A DNA stretch of 8,905 nucleotides from Candidatus Saccharimonadia bacterium. GTDB lineage: Bacteria; Patescibacteriota; Saccharimonadia; Saccharimonadales; UBA4665. Below are positions 1-5,898 of this stretch, in pieces. The stretch is taken from the NCBI GenBank assembly GCA_023268595.1, contig JALQUD010000038.1:1-8905 (forward strand), in the 5' to 3' direction. Numbering within the stretch: position 1 is the first letter of the stretch; every line of letters starts with the position of its first letter. The translations under genes were made by a program, and so were the position numbers. The notes beneath the pieces were generated by a model. That model did no database searches, was not told where the DNA came from, and saw nothing but the letters and a program-made list of their open reading frames with translations.

Positions 1-1123
1 AGACCTTCACGCCGGTCGGGATGGCGATGATCATGGTCATGATGCCGAAGAACGCGTTGACGTTGGCGCCGGCACCCATGGTAAAGAAGTGGTGCAGCCA
101 GACGACGAACGACAGCACGGTGATGGCGGCGATGGCGTAGACCATCGACTTATAGCCGAACAACCGTTTGCCGGAGAACGTAGCCACGATTTCCGAGAAC
201 ACACCGAAGGCTGGCAGTACCAGGATGTAGACCTCCGGATGCCCCCATGCCCAGATCAGGTTAACGTAGAGCATGGCGTTGCCACCGGCCTCCATGGTGA
301 AGAAATGCATGCCGAGCATACGGTCGAGTGACAACATGGCCAACGTGGCGGTCAGGATCGGAAAAGCGAACATCACCAGCGTCATGCTGCCTAACACGCT
401 CCATGCGAAAATCGGCATCCGCATCAGCGTCATGCCAGGGGCGCGCATCTTGATGATGGTCACGAAGAAGTTGATGCCCGACATCAGACTGCCGATGCCA
501 CCGATCTGGATGGCCCATATCCAATAGTCGACCCCGACACCCGGGCTGAACTCAATGCCTGACAATGGCGGGTAAGCCAGCCAGCCGGCAGCCGCGAATT
601 CACCGACCGCCAGCGAGACGTTCATCAGCATGGCGGCGGCTACGAACAGCCAAAAACTTAAGGAGTTCATGAACGGGAACGCCACGTCCCTGCTGCCCAG
701 CTGGAGCGGCAGGATCAGGTTGATGATGCCGAACATGAAGCCCATGGCCACGAAGAAGATCATGATGGTGCCGTGGGCACTGAAGACCTGTTGGAAGTGG
801 TCGGCATTCAGGAACCCGCCGTTGGTCGGCGCCAGGGCCTGCTGGGCACGCATCATGATGGCATCGCCCAGGCCGCGCAGCAGCATGACGGCCGAGAATA
901 TCAGGTACATCACACCGATCTTCTTGGGGTCCAGCGAAGTCAGCCAATTGTCCCAGAGCCAGCGCCATTTCTTGAAATACGTCAGCCCGCCGACGATGGC
1001 CAGGCCGGCCAGGATCATGGTGGCCACGCCACCCATGACGACGAAGTCGTGCTTGAACGCCTCCAGGCCCAGCCGTCCCAGCAGCGCGCTGTCCGCGAAG
1101 CGGCTCATACTATTCGTGAACAT
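1..1123 (-). CDS. cyoB: Cytochrome bo3 ubiquinol oxidase subunit I (CyoB), N-terminal 374 residues; 3' end outside window
   Basis: Catalytic subunit of a haem-copper quinol oxidase in the cytoplasmic membrane: it oxidises ubiquinol, reduces oxygen to water and pumps protons. The minus-strand translation follows E. coli CyoB closely. Visible landmarks are the quinol-site residues R83, D87, H109 and Q112 (R71, D75, H98, Q101 in E. coli), the low-spin haem ligand H117 in SAHGTIM, the D-channel D146, the CuB ligand H295 with E297 and Y299 in WGHPEVYIL, and the CuB pair H344-H345 in WLHHFFTMG. The start is the ATG at 1123, one base after the cyoA stop, so translation is probably coupled; no clear Shine-Dalgarno is seen. 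A second ATG five codons in (1108) is possible. E. coli CyoB is 663 residues, so roughly the last 290 lie beyond the left edge. The quinol-site residues and the cyoA neighbour argue against a cytochrome c oxidase. Very sure of family. Confidence 0.97.
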   Translation of the reverse strand, partial: MFTNSMSRFADSALLGRLGLEAFKHDFVVMGGVATMILAGLAIVGGLTYFKKWRWLWDNWLTSLDPKKIGVMYLIFSAVMLLRGLGDAIMMRAQQALAPTNGGFLNADHFQQVFSAHGTIMIFFVAMGFMFGIINLILPLQLGSRDVAFPFMNSLSFWLFVAAAMLMNVSLAVGEFAAAGWLAYPPLSGIEFSPGVGVDYWIWAIQIGGIGSLMSGINFFVTIIKMRAPGMTLMRMPIFAWSVLGSMTLVMFAFPILTATLAMLSLDRMLGMHFFTMEAGGNAMLYVNLIWAWGHPEVYILVLPAFGVFSEIVATFSGKRLFGYKSMVYAIAAITVLSFVVWLHHFFTMGAGANVNAFFGIMTMIIAIPTGVKV

Positions 1124-1124
1124 C

Positions 1125-2099
1125 TCAGTGAGCATGGTCCATCCCTTCCATCTGATCCATCATCGGTGCCGGTGAGCCGTCCTGTTTGTCCATGTCGCCA
1201 TGGTGCATGTATCTGTCTACCGTACGTTGGTATAGGCCGGACTCGACGCTGGCATAATCACGCGGTTGCTTCTCTACGCCCGGACGCGCCAGGGTGTCAT
1301 AGCCGGAGCGCGTCAGAGCATCGTCGCCAGCCTTGGTCTTGGCTACCCACTCGCGGTAATCCTTGTCGCTGACAGCCTGCGCCTTGAAGACCATATCAGC
1401 AAAGCCTTCGCCACTGATGTTGGCCGATACACCGCGGTAGTCACCCACATGATCGGCCCGGAGATGCAGCTGGCTGGTCATGCCGGACATGGCGTAGACC
1501 TGGCCGCCAAGCTGCGGAATCCAGAACGAGTTCATCGGTGCGTCGGAAGTTATCTTGAATTGCACCGCTTTGCCGACGGGCATCTTGAAATAATTGACGG
1601 TCGCGATATTCTCCTCCGGATAGATGAACAGCCACTTCCATTGCATGGCCACTACCTCGATGGTCATCTGTTCCTGTTTGCTGGCCAGCGGTTTGTATGG
1701 GTCCAGACTGTGGCTGGTCTGCCAGGTGACGACCGATAAGACCAATATGATGGCCGACGGGATGGCCCACCACAATGTTTCCAGTTTAGTATCGCCTTCC
1801 AGGTCCGGTGCGTAGTCACTCTGTTTGGCGCGCGAGCTGCCGTCCGGCCGCACCCGGTATTTACGGACGATGAAGATGGTCAGCGCGAAGACCGGCACCA
1901 CGACTATCAGGCTCAGGATGGTCGCGAACAACAACAGGTCCCGCTGTTGTTTGCCGATGGTGCCCATAGCGTCCAGCACATAGAAGTCCTGCCGTGATAG
2001 CATGATGATGAAACCGATCAGCACCAGGGTTGCCAGTGTGATGGTGGCTACGGGTAGAAGCCGCTTGAGCCGGCGCTTGAAAGACTGTCTGATACGCAT
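1125..2099 (-). CDS. cyoA: Cytochrome bo3 ubiquinol oxidase subunit II (CyoA)
   Basis: Subunit II of the quinol oxidase, 324 residues, docking on CyoB at the outer face of the membrane. Hydrophobic segments lie at about residues 15-35, 55-78 and 107-126, followed by a cupredoxin-fold domain at about 140-245 (IEVVAMQWKWLFIYPE, MNSFWIPQLGGQVYAM, SGEGFADMVFKA), all close to E. coli CyoA. The CuA-binding Cys/His motif of cytochrome c oxidases is absent, as expected for a quinol oxidase. Oddly, the protein has no cysteine at all, so the lipobox Cys of proteobacterial CyoA is missing and the first hydrophobic segment probably stays as an uncleaved anchor. The C-terminus is Met/His/Asp-rich (QMEGMDHAH), also seen in E. 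coli CyoA. The ATG at 2099 begins a basic N-terminus before the first segment. The gene lies directly upstream of cyoB in the usual order. Confidence 0.97.
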   Translation of the reverse strand: MRIRQSFKRRLKRLLPVATITLATLVLIGFIIMLSRQDFYVLDAMGTIGKQQRDLLLFATILSLIVVVPVFALTIFIVRKYRVRPDGSSRAKQSDYAPDLEGDTKLETLWWAIPSAIILVLSVVTWQTSHSLDPYKPLASKQEQMTIEVVAMQWKWLFIYPEENIATVNYFKMPVGKAVQFKITSDAPMNSFWIPQLGGQVYAMSGMTSQLHLRADHVGDYRGVSANISGEGFADMVFKAQAVSDKDYREWVAKTKAGDDALTRSGYDTLARPGVEKQPRDYASVESGLYQRTVDRYMHHGDMDKQDGSPAPMMDQMEGMDHAH

Positions 2100-2111
2100 C
2101 GCTTTGGCTGT

Positions 2112-2117
2112 ATTTTA
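2112..2117 (-). promoter_or_regulatory. Extended -10 element for the cyoAB operon
   Basis: On the minus strand the sequence TGCTAAAAT gives an extended -10 (TGn plus TAAAAT, 5 of 6 to consensus). It ends 12 nt before the cyoA ATG, so transcription would start about 6 nt before the start codon, giving an almost leaderless message. I see no convincing -35 box. Prediction from sequence only. Confidence 0.45.
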
Positions 2118-2194
2118 GCATAAACGTATCCGCGGTGGCAGCCCGGATGACGGCCGCACTGGAGTTATGGACCGGAATTTGTCACACTGTTGGT

Positions 2195-2716
2195 ATGAAC
2201 ATACCGACAGTCCATGATGCCGGCGGCACTATCCGCCCAACCCTGTTGGTGGTGCGGGCCGTCGGCTCCGACTTTCTGCGCCGCAGCCTACGGCCATTAC
2301 TGTTGATCCTGGCTTCCGTGGCCGTTTTATTGCTGGCGTTGGGTGGCTGGCTGGCCAGCCGTAATGCCTGGTGGTGGTTGTTAGAGGTGCCACTGATAAC
2401 CGTGGTGTTAGTATCTATGATGGTAACTGTCATCTTCTGGAAGCTGCTACGCCGGGTCGACCCGGTCAGGTCTTCTGGCGACCGGCGGGCGGTACGCGAC
2501 TTCACCGACAAACTGATGCGCACCACCGAAAACCTACGTACGCCCTACCCAGTCATCCTGTTCAAGGTCGCGGCGGACATCGTGCTGCGCCGAAGCGGCG
2601 ACGACAGCTTCATCGCGGCCGTGGCCAAAGACTCCAAGACCCTGGCGCCCGACTTCCTGGCCCTGCAACGTCAGCTGGACGGCTCGCGGACGTTCGTTGA
2701 GTCGAAGCAGCGGTAA
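2195..2716 (+). CDS. Hypothetical membrane protein with two transmembrane helices
   Basis: Unrecognised 173-residue protein. After about 27 mostly polar residues there are two adjacent hydrophobic segments (about 28-50, LRPLLLILASVAVLLLALGG; and about 54-77, WWWLLEVPLITVVLVSMMVTVIFW), joined by a short turn, then a soluble basic C-terminal half of about 95 residues (RRAVRDFTDKLMRTTENLRT, then KVAADIVLRRSGDDSF). By the positive-inside rule both termini are probably cytoplasmic. The frame stays open upstream, with ATGs at 2135 and 2147, but I prefer the ATG at 2195 because the extra 20 residues look unlike the rest; there is no strong ribosome site at any of them. It is transcribed divergently from cyoAB, with about 95 bp between start codons, so shared regulation is possible. 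No function can be assigned; the gene itself is well supported by composition and open length. Confidence 0.75.
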   Translation: MNIPTVHDAGGTIRPTLLVVRAVGSDFLRRSLRPLLLILASVAVLLLALGGWLASRNAWWWLLEVPLITVVLVSMMVTVIFWKLLRRVDPVRSSGDRRAVRDFTDKLMRTTENLRTPYPVILFKVAADIVLRRSGDDSFIAAVAKDSKTLAPDFLALQRQLDGSRTFVESKQR

Positions 2717-2723
2717 GCTGCTT
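2705..2723 (+). other. Perfect 7-bp hairpin overlapping the stop codon of the two-helix protein
   Basis: AAGCAGC and GCTGCTT form a perfect 7-bp stem around the loop GGTAA, which contains the TAA stop. There is no T-tract after it, so it is not a standard intrinsic terminator; it may protect the mRNA 3' end or be chance. Confidence 0.3.
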
Positions 2724-2899
2724 ATCTCCGGCCATGGACCACGAAACATGTTCTTGGTGCATGGTCGGGGCAGAGGGTCGGTGGGGTCACATGCGTCAGC
2801 ATGGATTATCCACCGGCCATCTGCCAGTTGACTTTTGGTCAGGTGCTTATGCGCCTGGTAGTATCATGTACCTCCCGGTTATCGTTCCGTCCGCCGGTT

Positions 2900-4042
2900 T
2901 CATCCGCAGGTCTGCGAGAACTTGACGCTGTGATCCTTGAGGAACTGGACGACGTTCTCGAGTGACGTGATGAAGTTGAAGGACTGCATGTCCGTCAGGT
3001 ACGAGTTGGTACCCAGCAGCGCGTACGAGCCGTTCTCCTGTACGGTGACCGTCGGTCCGCCGGACATGCCCTGCGTCATGGGGGCGCTGATCTCGCGGTA
3101 CTCGACACCGTTGGGGTACTGCTTGCCGTTGAGCGTGCCGCTGGGGTAGCTCGGCTGGATGCGCGAACGGAAGATGTCGTCAGCGGTGCGCGACGGATCG
3201 TCGGCGTTCGGCGGTGCGTACGGCTTGTCCAGGTCGACCTTCAGCTGGGGCGCGACGGCGCTGGCCAGTAGGCTGCCGGAGAAACCGTAGTCCCGCACGA
3301 TGGCGTTCGCATCCGTCGGGTAGTCGCAGGCCAGCTTGATTGCCGGCGTGTTGGCGACTCCGTCGAGCTTGACGAGCGCCAGGTCTCCCTGCTTGGTGTC
3401 CTGGGCTACGACTAGCGAAGCCGGTGTGGGCTGCAGGACGACCGCGTTGGTCGTTCCCCGTCCCTGGATGAGGGTGATCGTGAGCTCGGGCTCCGTCAGG
3501 TCGTCCTCGGTGAGCTGCGTGGTGGGCAGCTTGGACGGGTCCGACAGGTCGTCGTACGTCAGATTGCCGACTTCGGCTACCTGGAGCAAACTGGGGATTA
3601 CCTCCTTCTTGTCGAAGCAGTGTCCGTTGGTCAGGACCATGCCGTCGTCACTGACGAACGATCCGGAGCAGAAGCCCTGGACGTGTACGGTGCGCGGTGG
3701 CTGGAAGGTCTTGGACATCGTCGGCGTGCCGGCCATGCTGCCGTCACCGGAGTCCGGTGTCTTGGGCTTGACGGTCGCCGAGAAGGTGGATTCGATCAGT
3801 ACGACCGATCCGGAGAGCGCTTCGAGCCTGTCTCGCTGGCTGGTGTCGGGTCCGGCGGCCGGCTCGAGCGGCGGAGCGGCGGCTGAGGTCTGTCCGAGTG
3901 TCGTCACGAAGACGGCAATCGCGATCAGTCCTATGATGGCGAGGATTGCCACGATCGCCTTGAACGGCCTGCTGTGACTGATTCTGGCGAGCTTGTCGGT
4001 GAAGTCCGTGGACTTCTTCGATTCCTCGACGTTCGATGACAT
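2900..4042 (-). CDS. Membrane-anchored trypsin-like serine protease
   Basis: A 380-residue protease of the chymotrypsin/trypsin fold. A short cytoplasmic tail (about 1-26, rich in Ser, Lys, Asp) is followed by one transmembrane segment (about 27-49, FKAIVAILAIIGLIAIAVFV) with no signal-peptidase or lipobox site, so the catalytic domain is probably displayed outside. The catalytic triad is readable: H141 in VLTNGHCF, D220 in GDLALVKLD and S327 in TQGMSGGPTV. C125 and C142 flank the histidine as in the trypsin Cys42-Cys58 disulphide; C239 and C379 are the only other cysteines and could form a second bond. The domain has long acidic insertions (about residues 159-200 and 274-300). The start is the ATG at 4042, preceded at 5 nt by AGAGGA; an in-frame ATG at 4090 has no such site. 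It is monocistronic, with its own strong promoter. Substrate unknown; a role in envelope quality control or in interaction with other cells is inference. Confidence 0.9.
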   Translation of the reverse strand: MSSNVEESKKSTDFTDKLARISHSRPFKAIVAILAIIGLIAIAVFVTTLGQTSAAAPPLEPAAGPDTSQRDRLEALSGSVVLIESTFSATVKPKTPDSGDGSMAGTPTMSKTFQPPRTVHVQGFCSGSFVSDDGMVLTNGHCFDKKEVIPSLLQVAEVGNLTYDDLSDPSKLPTTQLTEDDLTEPELTITLIQGRGTTNAVVLQPTPASLVVAQDTKQGDLALVKLDGVANTPAIKLACDYPTDANAIVRDYGFSGSLLASAVAPQLKVDLDKPYAPPNADDPSRTADDIFRSRIQPSYPSGTLNGKQYPNGVEYREISAPMTQGMSGGPTVTVQENGSYALLGTNSYLTDMQSFNFITSLENVVQFLKDHSVKFSQTCG

Positions 4043-4047
4043 CGGAT

Positions 4048-4053
4048 TCCTCT
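4048..4053 (-). promoter_or_regulatory. Ribosome binding site that fixes the protease start
   Basis: AGAGGA on the minus strand lies 5 nt before the ATG at 4042. It favours this start over the in-frame ATG at 4090, which has no purine-rich site in front of it. Confidence 0.6.
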
Positions 4054-4135
4054 CGGATAGCTGGGGTACATACATTGTGAAGCCGGACACGCAATGGGGG
4101 TGCCGGTTGCGACTTTGATACTACAAGTCACTTCT

Positions 4136-4164
4136 ATTATAACATATATACGATATAATATCAA
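4136..4164 (-). promoter_or_regulatory. Strong sigma-70-type promoter of the protease gene
   Basis: On the minus strand there is TTGATA (4164-4159, 5 of 6), exactly 17 bp, then a perfect TATAAT (4141-4136) preceded by TGT, giving an extended -10. It lies in a very AT-rich stretch. The predicted start at about 4129 gives a leader of roughly 87 nt before the ATG at 4042. This is the best promoter in the window. Confidence 0.8.
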
Positions 4165-4190
4165 TTTCAGAGGTTTAAAGCGCCGAGTCG

Positions 4191-4219
4191 TTGTTAAGTA
4201 AGCCGTCTTACGGTACAAT
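4191..4219 (+). promoter_or_regulatory. Promoter of tRNA-Gln
   Basis: TTGTTA (4191-4196), 17 bp, TACAAT (4214-4219). The predicted start at about 4226 lies 45 nt before the tRNA 5' end, a normal precursor leader. It is back to back with the protease promoter. Confidence 0.65.
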
Positions 4220-4270
4220 CTACCCTGTTACGGACGCCAGTACTGTGGGCGGCCTGCATGACTACCCTGA

Positions 4271-4345
4271 TGGGATGTCGCCAAGTGGTAAGGCACCGGG
4301 TTTTGGTCCCGGCATTCGGGGGTTCGAATCCCTCCATCCCAGCCA
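4271..4345 (+). tRNA. tRNA-Gln (anticodon UUG), CCA encoded
   Basis: A full cloverleaf can be drawn. The acceptor stem is TGGGATG with CATCCCA; the D-arm is GCC AAGTGGTAA GGC; the anticodon stem is CCGGG/CCCGG with loop TTTTGGT, giving anticodon TTG and hence tRNA-Gln; the T-arm is GGGGG TTCGAAT CCCTC. The discriminator base G at 4342 is followed by an encoded CCA (4343-4345). The U1-A72 closing pair is the weak first pair typical of bacterial tRNA-Gln. The gene has its own promoter and terminator. Its 3' end is repeated at 4493-4514, and the accessory genes begin just beyond, which suggests it has served as an integration target. Confidence 0.97.
4324..4345 (+). repeat. Putative attachment core, copy 1 (3' end of tRNA-Gln)
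   Basis: The final 22 nt of the tRNA, from within the T-loop through CCA, recur exactly at 4493-4514. The 3' half of a tRNA gene is the usual core for tyrosine-recombinase integration. No integrase is present in the window, so the attachment role is inference; the repeat is directly visible. Confidence 0.6.
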
Positions 4346-4387
4346 AGTAAAAAGACACATGCATGAAGTATGTGTCTTTTTACTTTT
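4345..4387 (+). terminator. Intrinsic terminator of tRNA-Gln
   Basis: A perfect 16-bp inverted repeat (4345-4360 with 4370-4385) with a 9-nt loop, its descending arm rich in T and continuing into TTTT. The stem begins at the terminal A of the tRNA CCA, so the terminator abuts the mature tRNA. The A-rich ascending arm means it could also work on the minus strand. Confidence 0.88.
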
Positions 4388-4393
4388 GTTAGT

Positions 4394-4503
4394 GAGGGAT
4401 TCGAACGCGCATGCCAGTGGCATGCAGCCGCCCGAAGCCCGGCGACCATGGGAGCCGGGTTGCCTGAGCCGGTTATTAACCGGCGGGCAAGGTCGAATCC
4501 CTC
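4394..4503. other. GC-rich multi-hairpin element closed by an 11-bp inverted repeat of the tRNA T-arm
   Basis: GAGGGATTCGA (4394-4404) is the exact reverse complement of TCGAATCCCTC (4493-4503). Between them are three hairpins: GCATGCC/GGCATGC (4409-4425, 3-nt loop), an 8-bp stem 4436-4443/4454-4461 with a 10-nt loop and one G-T pair, and GCCGG/CCGGC around TTATTAA (4468-4484), which can extend outward through TTGCC/GGCAA by giving up two bases of the second stem. As drawn this is a four-armed fold. Both closing arms match the tRNA-Gln T-arm, one direct and one inverted. It does not fold as a working tRNA: the T-stem is broken and no acceptor stem completes. It could be a scar of repeated integration, a small palindromic mobile element that targets T-arms, or a structured recombination site. 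Confidence 0.5.
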
Positions 4504-4514
4504 CATCCCAGCCA
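4493..4514 (+). repeat. Putative attachment core, copy 2 (duplicated tRNA-Gln 3' end)
   Basis: Exact 22-nt copy of 4324-4345, including CCA. Upstream of it the match breaks (GCAAGG instead of GGGGGT), and the T-stem cannot form, so this is a fragment and not a second tRNA. It marks the left border of the AT-rich accessory genes. Confidence 0.7.
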
Positions 4515-4574
4515 GATGCGACAGCAGAATTTGAGACCTATGCCTCTGATTCTGATGTGGCATTCGCCAATAAC

Positions 4575-4603
4575 AAAAACAGCCTCAGATGGGGCTGTTT
4601 TTT
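4575..4603 (+). terminator. Intrinsic terminator between the tRNA scar and the accessory genes
   Basis: A 12-bp stem (4575-4586 with 4591-4602, one G-T pair) has the four-base loop AGAT and ends in six Ts. It would stop any transcript leaving the tRNA region. No gene lies between it and the first terminator, so it may be the terminator of a lost gene or of an earlier tRNA arrangement. Confidence 0.85.
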
Positions 4604-4619
4604 GAATGCCGTCAAGATC

Positions 4620-4625
4620 TATACT
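4620..4625 (+). promoter_or_regulatory. -10 element of the FYCDW-motif gene
   Basis: TATACT (5 of 6) ends 6 nt before the ATG at 4632, so transcription would begin at or next to the A of the start codon, a leaderless message. No good -35 box is seen; the preceding bases are the T-run of the terminator. Confidence 0.45.
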
Positions 4626-4631
4626 GTACCT

Positions 4632-5183
4632 ATGGCTCGCGATGAAGTTATAGACAAACTCAATGATTTCCTAATCCGTCACAGCCCTCTCACAGAGGAA
4701 TGTCATGTCGTCTATTTGATGGTTGCCGTTAGAAAGATTTTAGAGCACGAAAAGGATAGAGAATCGCTGTTACTACGATTCTACTGTGACTGGATTGTGC
4801 ATACGGAAAAAGATCGCATAACTGAAGATATCCGTGTGATGATGGTGGATATTTATAAAACCGTCAAAGACGAGATTGAACGCCCACACATGGTTCAAGT
4901 TATGTCGCCAGTAATGCGATTTGCCTACATGGACAAACTTAAAGGTGAATTAGAAAAGTTTCTGACCGACCGCGGTATAGACAAAACTCTTATCGATACC
5001 GGCTGGCTGGAATTCGTTAAGATTCTCGTTAAAGTGTTGGAGAACCAGCCAATCAATAAGCCTACCGATGACATAAAGTTGTTCTCGTTCGTTCCTGCAG
5101 CCGATCAATGTGTCCGCGGCGTTATTCTATTCGAGCAGCCGATTGACGGCTACGACCACTATAAATTTGCAAACGCATATTAG
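4632..5183 (+). CDS. Hypothetical protein with FYCDWIVH motif, 183 aa
   Basis: Soluble, mostly helical-looking protein of 183 residues with no transmembrane segment. The N-terminal half holds ECHVVYLMVAVRKILEH and then FYCDWIVHTEKDRI at about residues 56-69. I have a weak memory of similar FYC(D/N)W..H sequences in uncharacterised accessory-region proteins, but cannot name a family. The frame is open from 4191, but that upstream part runs through the tRNA and both terminators, so the start must be the ATG at 4632, just after a -10 box. The TAG stop overlaps an AGGAG ribosome site (5182-5186) that would serve the next, broken gene, so the two were probably an operon. Codon use is AT-richer than in cyoAB. 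An Abi- or HEPN-like helical role would be a guess. Confidence 0.8.
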   Translation: MARDEVIDKLNDFLIRHSPLTEECHVVYLMVAVRKILEHEKDRESLLLRFYCDWIVHTEKDRITEDIRVMMVDIYKTVKDEIERPHMVQVMSPVMRFAYMDKLKGELEKFLTDRGIDKTLIDTGWLEFVKILVKVLENQPINKPTDDIKLFSFVPAADQCVRGVILFEQPIDGYDHYKFANAY

Positions 5184-5355
5184 GAGCTAGCTCGCCTGAA
5201 TATGACCCTGTCTTTAACGAAGAGAGGAATGCTCAGGCCTCTGATGAAGTCGTCCTGCTCGTTAAGTACGCCTTGTTTCAGAACATAGCTCGCATAGTTA
5301 CGGAAGTGATCACGCTCACTCAGATGAAGCCCGTGATCAGCACATTAGAGATTGG

Positions 5356-5883
5356 ATGGCGAAAGATCAGGCAAAGGATGACCAGATTGCCAATGCCAGG
5401 TTAACCGAAGAACCTTATTGTCGCCACTGCGGTAAACAGGGCTTACGAATTACCGACAAAAGTCTGATACAGCGTAATAGGAATGCCAAGTACGACGATC
5501 CCGAAGAAGTTTTATTCATGCTCCGATGTCCGCATTGCGGTAAGAACAGCGCTTTTTGGGAAGATGGTACCGCCTGGAGAGTAAAGCCCAATCTTTGCCC
5601 GAAGTGCAAGACAGAGCTGACGCACAAAACCGCATCCACCAAAACCGCAATCACCATCACCATCACTTACACATGCCCATCCTGCAGCCATAACCACAAA
5701 GATAAGATGGTTCTGCATAGCAAGAAAGAAAAGCCCGATCCGAACTTCGATAAGGACCGTGCTCACTTTTGCCTATGGGACAAGGAGTTCCGCGACCACT
5801 TATTCGGTGTTAGAGAAGGCTTTGAAGGCATGGCTCAGCTTGGCAAAGAGCTCAAAGAAAAAGAAGACAATAAACACATTTAG
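5356..5883 (+). CDS. Zinc-ribbon fragment with four CxxC motifs (middle piece of the broken gene)
   Basis: This 175-residue reading frame is the longest single piece with a normal start. It has four CxxC pairs: C22-C25 (CRHC), C58-C61 (CPHC), C81-C84 (CPKC) and C107-C110 (CPSC), the layout of two zinc-ribbon or rubredoxin-like knuckles, which commonly bind nucleic acid or protein partners. The C-terminal part is charged and helical (FRDHLFGVREGFEGMAQLGK, then ELKEKEDNKHI). The ATG at 5356 has no ribosome site, and coding-like sequence continues upstream in frame to 5266, so this start is probably internal to a longer ancestral protein. The terminal TAG is followed in the same frame by the rest of the protein. 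If translated from here it would keep both ribbons. Confidence 0.6.
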   Translation: MAKDQAKDDQIANARLTEEPYCRHCGKQGLRITDKSLIQRNRNAKYDDPEEVLFMLRCPHCGKNSAFWEDGTAWRVKPNLCPKCKTELTHKTASTKTAITITITYTCPSCSHNHKDKMVLHSKKEKPDPNFDKDRAHFCLWDKEFRDHLFGVREGFEGMAQLGKELKEKEDNKHI

Positions 5884-5898
5884 GACGACATCAAAGAG

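Noticed and set aside
600..1175. Plus and minus frames overlapping cyoB
   Set aside because: Shadows of a gene that matches CyoB residue by residue.
2839..2858. Hairpin in the convergent gap as a shared terminator
   Set aside because: The stem has 7-8 pairs including wobbles but no T-tract on either strand.
2734..2925. 63-residue plus frame in the gap between the two-helix protein and the protease
   Set aside because: No ribosome site or recognisable sequence; the gap is better read as non-coding between convergent genes.
4440..4514. Second tRNA ending in the duplicated 3' end, with loop TTATTAA as anticodon loop (AUU)
   Set aside because: The T-stem does not pair, the acceptor stem pairs only in five of seven positions, and no D-arm is present. 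The reverse strand fold also fails.
4388..4515. Integron attC site
   Set aside because: GTTAGTG at 4389 looks like half a core site, but no matching inverse core and no integrase are found.
4191..4631. Long in-frame extension upstream of the FYCDW gene
   Set aside because: It runs through the tRNA-Gln promoter, the tRNA, two terminators and the tRNA scar; coding there is not credible.
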